Shown piece after piece: positions 1-5,400 of a stretch of 5,432 bases of DNA; the first letter of the stretch is position 1, and each line of letters opens with the position of its first letter. The DNA lies in assembly GCA_002371375.1 (NCBI GenBank), contig DFIB01000118.1, forward strand, positions 1 through 5,432, read 5' to 3'. The notes under the pieces are model-generated. The model searched no databases and was not told the origin of the DNA. It worked only from the letters and a program-made list of their open reading frames with translations. Position numbers and translations under genes: made by a program. The DNA comes from Mageeibacillus sp. UBA3708. GTDB lineage: Bacteria > Bacillota > Clostridia > Saccharofermentanales > Saccharofermentanaceae.

Positions 1-1175
1 TTGCGGCGGGCCGTCTCTTCCGCACTCTCATAGTGCTGCTTAAGCAGCCCGAACTTGGCAAAGCTGAACGACCTCGGAGTCCGCTCGTCTTTATATCTCA
101 GGTACTGCAGATATAACTGCATCAGCAGCAGCGAATTGCGAGAGTCGATATTGTCGAGAACATATCTGATGTTGTCTTCGGTCCTGCAACGACTGATGAT
201 GTAATTCAGGTTGCGAAGCACCGCGCCGGAGCCCTTGCTCTTCTTGAGCACTGAGACCGCATTGCGGATGATCCTACCGTTCAACTCTTTCTCGAATTCA
301 GCATATGCGGACCTGTTGATCCCGCTCCTCATGAGCGATGCAAAAACCTTCCCGTCAACGCTCTTCGGCTTATAGTGAATATGGTGCAGGAGCCCCGCCC
401 AATTCTTCTGCTTCTCATAGCAGTCTGTCACGTTCGCCCTGCCCTCGCCGATCAGCTTATCGATCACGGCGGCAATGAACTTGCGGTCATGATTCTTCAG
501 GTTGAGCTTCCTGATGTTGGTCGAATTATACAGACGGTAATTCATCTCTTCCACGAGCTTTATCACGTCCGACAGCTCGATGAACCTCACGCAATACATC
601 TCACGCGTCTCGAGCAGAATTCGGATCGCGGTATTTTTGGATGCGATGTTCGCAGGCTTCGTCCCCGTCTCTTTGATATACTTGACGATGACTTCGATCT
701 GCTTGTCACTGAGCGGTCTCGTTCCTTCCAGAAGGTCAGCAACGGCATCGCCCACTCTCGCCATCGCCTCCTGTGCATCAATGATCACGAAGTCCTTTAT
801 GCTCCCAACCTCACGAAAAGCTTCCCTCTCCAAGTCCTTCTCCATCACCGAATGGCGCGGGACAGACATATCACCGAGATCGTAAGTGATGTAGTAATTG
901 ATCAGCTGATCGTACAAAAGCTGCGTTGACGTGAGTTCTCTTACTCCCCGCGGGAAAGACTTATAGAACGGCTCCGGAACATTCGCCCCTAGCATCTCAG
1001 AAGCAAACACTATCATGTCGGGATGAACAAGTCCTGCGCCCTTGGTGATCCTGATGTTGAGAAGCTTACTCAGCGACAGCAGCGTCTCAGCCTGATCAGA
1101 AGAGCCCTCAGTATAATCATTCACCAGCACATGCTTCTCAAAAAGCAATTCCTTGTACAACTTATCAATGCTCAC
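1..1175 (-). CDS. Large protein of uncertain family, N-terminal 391 codons (3' end outside window)
   Basis: I translated this leftward frame by hand: it stays open from a GTG at 1175 to the left edge. GAGGTG lies 6 nt upstream of that GTG, which fixes the start over the in-frame GTG at 1184. The visible part has no signal peptide, membrane segment or obvious catalytic motif, and is mixed helical and fairly charged. Near residues 50-90 it reads VPEPFYKSFPRGVRELT followed by QLLYDQLINYY, and near residue 265 NWAGLLHHIHYKP. These remind me loosely of the long proteins found with TerD genes (MXAN_6230/SCO0854 type), but no RING cysteine cluster is visible where I would expect one, so that is only a guess. 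It is probably cytoplasmic. It follows the toxin-antitoxin operon in the same direction but has a separate promoter candidate. Coding is certain; function is unknown. Confidence 0.85.
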   Translation of the reverse strand, partial: MSIDKLYKELLFEKHVLVNDYTEGSSDQAETLLSLSKLLNIRITKGAGLVHPDMIVFASEMLGANVPEPFYKSFPRGVRELTSTQLLYDQLINYYITYDLGDMSVPRHSVMEKDLEREAFREVGSIKDFVIIDAQEAMARVGDAVADLLEGTRPLSDKQIEVIVKYIKETGTKPANIASKNTAIRILLETREMYCVRFIELSDVIKLVEEMNYRLYNSTNIRKLNLKNHDRKFIAAVIDKLIGEGRANVTDCYEKQKNWAGLLHHIHYKPKSVDGKVFASLMRSGINRSAYAEFEKELNGRIIRNAVSVLKKSKGSGAVLRNLNYIISRCRTEDNIRYVLDNIDSRNSLLLMQLYLQYLRYKDERTPRSFSFAKFGLLKQHYESAEETARR

Positions 1176-1256
1176 AATCCGCACCTCATAAAACCTGCGA
1201 TATTGCCGGATTATAATGACCGATAGAAGTAAACCCGGCTAGCTGCAGACAGATAG

Positions 1257-1285
1257 AGTATACATCATGATGACAAGGTGGGCAA
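1257..1285 (-). promoter_or_regulatory. Candidate promoter of the large leftward gene
   Basis: On the minus strand TTGCCC (1280-1285) and TATACT (1257-1262) are separated by exactly 17 nt, giving a leader of about 75 nt before the GTG at 1175. No terminator is visible between this site and the antitoxin stop at 1317, so read-through from the upstream operon is also possible. Confidence 0.45.
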
Positions 1286-1316
1286 ATGAGAACAGAATGG
1301 GATAATTATTCCGAAC

Positions 1317-2360
1317 TCAAAAATCTCTGATCACTTCTGCCGGAGAGAAAGGAATAATATCTCCCTGTCTAGTATCAAGGTACGCCCGTTCTTCATGCAT
1401 GTACTCAACTATCTCCCGCGTCTTAAAGCCTTTAAATTTATCAATTACAGTATCAAGAACACTGATATCATCATCACTCAACACACTATAATCCATGCCT
1501 GCCGTAGGATATATGTGGAATATTGAGTCGAAGTTATAACTCTCCTCTTCCTGAATATTCAATCTATGAAGATTCATCAGACTATAGTGACCAACAGGCA
1601 ATGCTCCCATATCATTATGCCTGTAGACAAGACCCGTTATCGCGTGTCCTGTGTTCTTATATGACAATGCATCTGAATACCAGAGCATCTTCATTAATTT
1701 GACCTTGTAAAGATTGGATACACGAGCTGCAATATATGATATTGCAGCTTCTGTTTTATCAACATTAAGTACTACAAATCCATTCGATTCAGACGGTTCA
1801 ACAAAATATACATATTCGCTCTCAAATACCTGGCGCGACAAGTACTCCTTACCATATGTCTCAATCATCTCAACGATCCTGTCTCTAACCCTGTCTCTCT
1901 TACCCTCAGCCAGATCAAAACTATTTCTCCTGTACAATTCCAACAAATACAAAGGATTATCCTTGATAAGGCGGAGCATCATATCATACGAATCATCTTG
2001 AATTGCTTTGCTCTCATATCGTGAGATCGTCGCTTCACCCCATCCGAGAAGTTTGGCCAGATCAACCTGTGATAATCCGTAACGCTCTCTGATCGACACA
2101 ATATCATCAGAAGTCAATAACCCTCGCTTGATCCGGTATGCATTACGTGCATTAAGAAGATTCTCATCCATCATGGAACCGGTTACGAATTCGTTCTCAT
2201 CGTCCTTAGAATTGGAACAAACAAAGTACTTCTCGGTATACGCTATATCTATACCCTTCATATTGGTTGTTGTCGTTCTTGTCCTCTCTTCCACCTCATG
2301 AGACATATCACATAAAGGGCAGGACATGTGAACTCTTCGAATCAATGTACTCTTTGTCAT
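1317..2360 (-). CDS. Type II antitoxin: MqsA-like zinc-binding N-terminus, XRE helix-turn-helix and Panacea (DUF4065) domain
   Basis: This 347-residue protein is the antitoxin and probable autorepressor of the operon. I place the start at ATG 2360 because AGGAGG (2367-2372) sits 6 nt upstream. The TTG at 2378 would put that site inside the gene. Residues 14-17 are CPLC with another cysteine at 48, as in MqsA/YgiT-type zinc domains, but the usual fourth cysteine is not seen. Residues about 84-119 form a Cro/CI-type helix-turn-helix (YGLSQVDLAKLLGWGEATIS). Residues about 210-330 match the Panacea/SocA-like domain, with KLMKMLWYSDAL at 221-232 and GHAITGLVYRHNDMGALP at 238-255. In this family the Panacea domain neutralises the partner toxin by direct binding, while the helix-turn-helix binds the operator. 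The toxin gene ends 22 nt upstream, so the two are co-transcribed. Family assignment is firm; pairing with this toxin is inferred from adjacency. Confidence 0.93.
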   Translation of the reverse strand: MTKSTLIRRVHMSCPLCDMSHEVEERTRTTTTNMKGIDIAYTEKYFVCSNSKDDENEFVTGSMMDENLLNARNAYRIKRGLLTSDDIVSIRERYGLSQVDLAKLLGWGEATISRYESKAIQDDSYDMMLRLIKDNPLYLLELYRRNSFDLAEGKRDRVRDRIVEMIETYGKEYLSRQVFESEYVYFVEPSESNGFVVLNVDKTEAAISYIAARVSNLYKVKLMKMLWYSDALSYKNTGHAITGLVYRHNDMGALPVGHYSLMNLHRLNIQEEESYNFDSIFHIYPTAGMDYSVLSDDDISVLDTVIDKFKGFKTREIVEYMHEERAYLDTRQGDIIPFSPAEVIRDF

Positions 2361-2372
2361 ATCAGGCCTCCT
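2361..2372 (-). promoter_or_regulatory. Ribosome binding site deciding the antitoxin start
   Basis: AGGAGG on the minus strand (2367-2372) lies 6 nt before ATG 2360. It is a consensus site and, unlike the toxin's start region, serves a canonical ATG. This suggests the antitoxin is translated more efficiently than the toxin from the shared message. Confidence 0.85.
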
Positions 2373-2382
2373 TGTCAAATTG

Positions 2383-2793
2383 TCACGAATAAGGAAAAGT
2401 CATAGGATACTTTGCATAATGAAAGGATACACAAATTATCCGTCTCTTATCGCAACCTTTAATCTTCAATTTTATATACACTTCTCTGCCACCTATTACC
2501 TTACCAAAAACATATAGAAGAAGTGGATCTGTGTCATCTGTGTCAAGCTTTGTCTCCGAATACTCGGCAACTGTTAACTCCCTCAACCGATCTGCCACAT
2601 CTGAAGCAGTATAATTCAAATCCAGAAGTGCAAAATACGTTGAGTGTTCTTCATCATCAGCCTTGTTCTTAATAATTAGTGTCAAGTCAGAATCAACATC
2701 AAATCTCTCATTCTCCAACAAACTCCTTAAATCTTCAAGAAATGCTGCAACATCTCTCTTCTTCGATTGAATACCAAGGAAAATAACAATCAC
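2383..2793 (-). CDS. MqsR-like RNase toxin of a type II toxin-antitoxin system
   Basis: This is probably a ribosome-independent mRNA interferase of the MqsR branch of the RelE/BrnT-like fold, acting in the cytoplasm. About 136 residues are predicted from GTG 2793. Numbered that way, residues 104-111 read EVYIKLKI and 123-131 SFHYAKYPM, followed by TFPYS. This is the typical C-terminus of the Bacillota MqsR-like toxins, and VYIK aligns with VYLK of E. coli MqsR, which contains a functionally important tyrosine. Upstream, LDLNYTASDVADRLRELT matches the conserved helix before the core strands. The frame is open back to a TTG at 2844, but the operon's -10 box (2822-2827) lies inside that extension, so the longer start is unlikely. 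GTG 2793 and ATT 2784 are the remaining candidates; the latter fits the GGGGGGTGAT ribosome site better but is a rare start. The antitoxin gene follows directly. Toxin activity is inferred from family and context. Confidence 0.82.
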   Translation of the reverse strand: MIVIFLGIQSKKRDVAAFLEDLRSLLENERFDVDSDLTLIIKNKADDEEHSTYFALLDLNYTASDVADRLRELTVAEYSETKLDTDDTDPLLLYVFGKVIGGREVYIKLKIKGCDKRRIICVSFHYAKYPMTFPYS

Positions 2794-2800
2794 CCCCCTC
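2784..2800 (-). promoter_or_regulatory. Unusual ribosome binding site and start region of the MqsR-like toxin
   Basis: On the minus strand GAGGGGGGTGATT (2788-2800) closely matches the 16S anti-Shine-Dalgarno complement (GGAGGTGAT). No ATG follows at normal spacing in the toxin frame. The in-frame codons are GTG at 2793, inside the site itself, and ATT at 2784, 8 nt after the last G of the run. A weak start would keep toxin output low. The run of six Gs could also slip. Confidence 0.5.
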
Positions 2801-2808
2801 GACAATTC

Positions 2809-2865
2809 ACTATCAATTGATAGTATACCATCAACTGATAGCAAGTCAACAGGTGATCAACTGAT
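2809..2865 (-). promoter_or_regulatory. Promoter and three palindromic operators of the toxin-antitoxin operon
   Basis: On the minus strand TTGACT (2844-2849) and TATACT (2822-2827) are 16 nt apart, a near-consensus promoter. Three related 10-bp palindromes surround it: ATCAATTGAT at 2812-2821, and ATCAACTGAT (plus-strand reading) at 2830-2839 and 2856-2865. The first extends to a perfect 16-bp palindrome, ACTATCAATTGATAGT (2809-2824), overlapping the -10 and the likely transcription start near 2815. The second fills the spacer and the third lies just upstream of the -35. Binding by the antitoxin's helix-turn-helix would block RNA polymerase. The sites and promoter are read directly; the identity of the repressor is inferred. 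Confidence 0.8.
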
Positions 2866-2925
2866 TATGACTGAACGTATATAAAGAGCTTCATTAACCG
2901 TTGGACAAACGGCATACCTTCCTTC

Positions 2926-3981
2926 TCACCCGTCAAAGACAATGATCTTCGAACTGTCCTTCCCCTTCAGATATTCTTCGACTCCGTTGTCCACAATGAA
3001 TTTCTGATCTTTGCGCGTAATCGGGACAAGCCAGAGGAGATTGACTTTCTCGCCCATGAAGTCGTCGTAATGAGGGGCATCGGTATTACCAAGGCGCCTG
3101 TCGTTGAGAAACAGGAGGAAGTTGTAGCCCTTGATCGAATCGAAAGGGATGGTGTGTCCGTGTCCGAGGAATGTGATCTCGCTCCACGGGAAGGCGGAAA
3201 GGCCGGACATGGCGGGGATGAGTCTCGACAGGAGTTCCTCAGAACGTGCGCTGCAGGCGAACCCCAGCTCCATGCGCCGGAAGTCCTTGTAGTCGTCCTC
3301 ATACGACATCTCGACCTTCGGCATGGGGATCATGCTCACGCCGAGAGTGATCGCGTAGAGGGTGTCCCCACGGCGCCCCTGCGCCAGAGCCTTGGGCGGG
3401 AATTCGCCGCCGTCGATCGCATAGTATTTCTCTTCCTTGCCCCAGAACCTGTTCAGCGTGTTGATGTGGAAGTCCTGTACCTTCCCCCAGAAGTTCTCAT
3501 CATCGAAGAACGCCCAGAATTCACGGCTGTCGTCCACTTCCTTGGCGAATCTGGGATATGCTCCCTTCAGCTCCCACGCGAAAGGTCCGGTCCCCCTGGC
3601 ATACGCGGAATACCCGTAGAACCCGTCGTAACCGCTGAAGCACGGGATTACCGCAATGATCTTGCCGTCTGACAGAACGGCTGCCGAATCGCCTTCCGCA
3701 AACCACTCAATGGACAGCGAGTCATCATTCAGCTCGATTCCGCCGGGATCGTGAGCGACGAACTCAGCCGGCATGCACGGTGCCTCTCCCTCCACGGCGA
3801 AAGCCTGTTCAATATCCCGCGGCGCCGCCACCCTGTTGCATATCCAGCAGGTGCGCATCTCCGGCTCCTCACTCATGGCGTTGACCCACAGATAGAAATA
3901 ATAGTTCTTGTCACTCTTCTCCACGATCGCCTGTATGTCAGCCACCGGCGACCAATCATCGATTACAACTTCAGGTTCCAT
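2926..3981 (-). CDS. Suppressor-of-fused (SUFU) domain protein
   Basis: This is a 351-residue cytoplasmic-looking protein with no signal peptide. ATG 3981 has AGGAGG 5 nt upstream. Residues 1-140 carry the module that precedes SUFU in Bacillota proteins: YFYLW (28-32), CWIC (45-48), and IPCFSGYDGFYGYSAY (112-127). The SUFU part covers roughly 186-345, with IDGGEFPPKALAQG (189-202), SMIPMPKVEM (216-225), RRMELGFA (235-242), GHGHTIPF (273-280) and, near the end, VNLLWLVPIT. Bacterial SUFU proteins have been proposed as immunity proteins against polymorphic toxins, but many are orphans and no toxin is visible here. C45 and C48 are not enough for a zinc site alone. It lies 24 nt after the lipoprotein gene and is probably co-transcribed. 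Its base composition is clearly GC-richer than the neighbouring toxin-antitoxin operon. Family is firm; role is unknown. Confidence 0.93.
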   Translation of the reverse strand: MEPEVVIDDWSPVADIQAIVEKSDKNYYFYLWVNAMSEEPEMRTCWICNRVAAPRDIEQAFAVEGEAPCMPAEFVAHDPGGIELNDDSLSIEWFAEGDSAAVLSDGKIIAVIPCFSGYDGFYGYSAYARGTGPFAWELKGAYPRFAKEVDDSREFWAFFDDENFWGKVQDFHINTLNRFWGKEEKYYAIDGGEFPPKALAQGRRGDTLYAITLGVSMIPMPKVEMSYEDDYKDFRRMELGFACSARSEELLSRLIPAMSGLSAFPWSEITFLGHGHTIPFDSIKGYNFLLFLNDRRLGNTDAPHYDDFMGEKVNLLWLVPITRKDQKFIVDNGVEEYLKGKDSSKIIVFDG

Positions 3982-4005
3982 ATCGTCCTCCTGTGTTTAC
4001 TATCT

Positions 4006-4851
4006 TCAGATAATGCCGTTTATATTATCCATAGTCAGCGCCTTGAAATCCACATTGATTCTGCTGGCGTTCCCCACCAGATTATCCAGGAATTCATCGT
4101 ACTCCGACTGACTGTAAGGCTTCTCAGGGTCATATCCCTCAGCATCGATAAAGTAGACTACGCCCGCATTCTCCTTGTCCGTCTCAACGAACCAGTCCGG
4201 CAACGGATCACCGCTATTGTCGTAATACTCTTTATCATAGCAATACACAAAATTGTAAGGCTTCTCATTCCGCTCCAAATACTCATCCGCAGAGGCATCG
4301 TAAAAGTAAAAATTATACGGGTACACCCTGTTGCCATACCCCTGATTATGCGATATCGGCACAAACATCACGCCATTGCTGTAGAACTCCGAGCCATACG
4401 GAGCATAACACCCTTCAGTCTCCCATCTCCGGATCATAAGATCGAACTCCAGGATCTCGGATCGGTATGCCATCCCTGAATACTTATTCCAATTGATCAG
4501 CAGCTCCTCGACGCCGTCACCGTCAACGTCAACTATGGCAAACTCATTCTCAGAAATGTCTTCTCCCGGGAAATCACATTCATCTTCAGTTCCCGGCCAG
4601 ATCTTCTTCTCATACAGATCCGTCAGCGCCTTCTGATAGATCTTGCGCAGTTCGTCGTTAACGGTGGAAGCCGTACCTGCGACAGAAATGTCAGATACTT
4701 CGGTCGTTCCGGATCCCCCGGTCCCTGAAGTCTCCGGTAAATCAGAATTATCAACGTCCTTATCAGCCGGCTTCCCCGAGCATGAACACAACGTCACAAA
4801 TACCATTGTAACTATCAGCGCGAAAGCAGCAAATCTTCTAATCCTTCTCAT
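4006..4851 (-). CDS. Putative secreted lipoprotein with a DxDxDG calcium-type motif
   Basis: This is a 281-residue protein exported and anchored to the outer face of the membrane. Residues 2-6 are basic (RRIRR), 7-21 hydrophobic, and LCSC (21-24) is the lipobox with C24 as the lipidated cysteine, although C22 could also serve. Residues 25-64 are a Ser/Thr/Gly/Asp-rich linker. Residues 104-119 contain EFAIVDVDGDGVEELLI, with D108, D110 and D112 arranged as in EF-hand or FG-GAP-like calcium loops. Such loops are common in uncharacterised Bacillota lipoproteins. The rest is rich in Tyr, Asp and Glu and shows no enzyme motif. ATG 4851 is supported by AAGGAG 9 nt upstream. The SUFU gene follows 24 nt after the stop. 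The C-terminus (GNASRINVDFKALTMDNI) resembles the short frame at 4948-5064. Ligand and function are unknown. Confidence 0.9.
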   Translation of the reverse strand: MRRIRRFAAFALIVTMVFVTLCSCSGKPADKDVDNSDLPETSGTGGSGTTEVSDISVAGTASTVNDELRKIYQKALTDLYEKKIWPGTEDECDFPGEDISENEFAIVDVDGDGVEELLINWNKYSGMAYRSEILEFDLMIRRWETEGCYAPYGSEFYSNGVMFVPISHNQGYGNRVYPYNFYFYDASADEYLERNEKPYNFVYCYDKEYYDNSGDPLPDWFVETDKENAGVVYFIDAEGYDPEKPYSQSEYDEFLDNLVGNASRINVDFKALTMDNINGII

Positions 4852-4882
4852 AGTGGCGTGCTCCTTGGCCTGGCAATTTGGG

Positions 4883-4899
4883 ATTATAGCCTAATTATA
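4883..4899 (-). promoter_or_regulatory. Possible -10 boxes for the lipoprotein-SUFU operon
   Basis: Two exact TATAAT boxes occur on the minus strand at 4883-4888 and 4894-4899, 32 and 43 nt upstream of ATG 4851. Neither has a convincing -35 at 16-18 nt, so the promoter call is tentative. The position is right for the first gene of the pair. Confidence 0.35.
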
Positions 4900-4947
4900 C
4901 AACAAGAAGATCAAAGGCGTTTTTCTAATGAAGAACACGGTGATTCT

Positions 4948-5064
4948 TTACACATTCTTAAGTGTTAGGGATTTGTAATCAACATGAATCTCATTGCCGA
5001 AAGTATTAGCTACAAACATGCCATAATCATTACCTTCAACGAACACAACAAAGCCAATCGACAT
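4948..5064 (-). pseudogene. Probable C-terminal remnant of a paralogous lipoprotein gene
   Basis: An open stretch on the minus strand from ATG 5064 to TAA 4948 encodes 38 residues. It begins MSIGFVVFVEGNDYG and ends GNEIHVDYKSLTLKNV. The end aligns by eye with the C-terminus of the adjacent lipoprotein (GNASRINVDFKALTMDNI), and GFVVFVEGNDYG resembles GVVYFIDAEGYD just before it, with about 11 residues missing in between. There is no ribosome binding site before the ATG, and the frame is closed by a TGA two codons upstream of it. I see no trace of a signal peptide or the rest of the protein further upstream, where the toxin promoter begins. The simplest reading is a tandem duplicate that lost most of its length. 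It could instead be a genuine tiny gene. Confidence 0.5.
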
Positions 5065-5100
5065 ACATCATAATTATCCGATAAATGAATCCAACATTTA

Positions 5101-5131
5101 TATACAAACATCTGTTCTATTGTGTTATAAT
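5101..5131 (+). promoter_or_regulatory. Promoter of the small hydrophobic toxin
   Basis: A perfect TATAAT at 5126-5131 is preceded by TG at 5123-5124, making an extended -10. The -35 is weak (TATACA at 5101-5106, spaced 19 nt, or TACAAA at 5103-5108, spaced 17 nt). Transcription would start near G5138, giving a leader of about 80 nt. Confidence 0.65.
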
Positions 5132-5137
5132 CTCATT

Positions 5138-5218
5138 GGCGCAGGCTGCTAATGGGCGGTTGCCTTTCTTTTTATTTGCCCCTGTTTGCAGGGAGTAACA
5201 GAAAGGAGGGCTGCGGAG
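5138..5218 (+). promoter_or_regulatory. Structured leader that can hide the toxin's ribosome binding site
   Basis: Three foldings are visible. First, AGGCTGC (5143-5149) can pair with GTTGCCT (5159-5165) with one mismatch and one G-U, followed by TTTCTTTTT (5165-5173), which looks like an intrinsic terminator. Second, CCTTTCT (5163-5169) is fully complementary to AGAAAGG (5200-5206), covering half of the ribosome binding site AAGGAGG (5203-5209); a nested hairpin CCCTG/CAGGG (5180-5184 with 5189-5193) would close that stem. Third, GGGCGGTTGCCTTTC (5154-5168) pairs with 5401-5415 beyond the gene. These exclude one another. Leaders of this kind keep type I toxin mRNAs untranslated. The pairings are read from the sequence; their use in the cell is inferred. 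Confidence 0.55.
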
Positions 5219-5347
5219 ATGACAGACATTGAGATTATTTCGATCGTAATAGGCATTATTACCCTTGTTATAGCTTCAATGACACTGTTGTTGAAGCTAT
5301 TGGCGTTCCTGATCGAGCTCTTTGACGCTCGGTACAGACGCAAATAA
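5219..5347 (+). CDS. Small hydrophobic type I toxin, putative holin-like family
   Basis: This 42-residue peptide has a short acidic start (MTDIE), one long membrane helix spanning about residues 6-34 and a basic tail (ARYRRK). That architecture fits the putative holin-like / TxpA-BsrG / Fst class of membrane toxins, which insert into the membrane and damage its integrity or polarity when expressed. AAGGAGG (5203-5209) lies 9 nt before the ATG. An extended -10 promoter, a structured leader and a hairpin right after the stop add the typical setting of a type I toxin-antitoxin locus. It is the only rightward gene and faces the leftward cluster. The assignment rests on size, composition and context, since such peptides have little sequence conservation; a harmless small membrane protein is the alternative. 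Confidence 0.75.
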   Translation: MTDIEIISIVIGIITLVIASMTLLLKLLAFLIELFDARYRRK

Positions 5348-5348
5348 A

Positions 5349-5387
5349 AACTCACCCATTTGGACCGGAACTCCTTTTGGGTGAGTT
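5349..5387 (-). terminator. Intrinsic terminator oriented for a leftward antisense RNA
   Basis: AACTCACCC (5349-5357) and GGGTGAGTT (5379-5387) form a perfect 9-bp stem around a 21-nt loop. On the minus strand the stem is followed by TTTATTTG, after two Ts already in the stem, which makes a good U-tract. On the plus strand it is followed by AAAAAAC, which does not. It therefore suits a transcript entering from the right and stopping near the toxin's stop codon, rather than the toxin mRNA. Confidence 0.6.
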
Positions 5388-5400
5388 AAAAAACAAACCT

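Noticed and set aside
375..929. Rightward open frames of 101-184 codons within 375-929
   Set aside because: They lie opposite the continuous leftward frame that has a good ribosome site and covers 1-1175; their translations look compositionally unnatural.
1210..1215. TATAAT on the minus strand as the promoter of the large leftward gene
   Set aside because: No -35 lies at 16-18 nt, and the TTGCCC/TATACT pair with 17-nt spacing just upstream is better.
1300..1312. Near-palindrome GGATAATTATTCC after the antitoxin stop
   Set aside because: It is a single imperfect copy, unrelated to the ATCARTTGAT operators, and too AT-rich to act as a terminator stem.
2361..2378. Antitoxin start at TTG 2378
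   Set aside because: AGGAGG lies inside this extension at ideal spacing for ATG 2360, so the shorter start is preferred.
2794..2844. Toxin start at TTG 2844
   Set aside because: It has no ribosome binding site and precedes the -10 box of the operon's promoter.
2898..2912. Small hairpin CCGTT/AACGG downstream of the SUFU gene as a terminator
   Set aside because: The stem is only 5 bp and no T-run follows on the minus strand.
3070..3672. Rightward 200-codon frame
   Set aside because: It is opposite the SUFU gene, whose family match is clear; GC-rich genes often leave the complementary strand open.
3751..4479. Rightward 242-codon frame
   Set aside because: It crosses both the SUFU and lipoprotein genes on the other strand, has no ribosome site, and its His/Ile/Leu-rich translation is typical of an antisense frame.
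5149..5355. Leftward 68-codon frame over the small toxin
   Set aside because: It lacks a ribosome site, and the opposite strand has a ribosome site, a promoter and a coherent membrane peptide.
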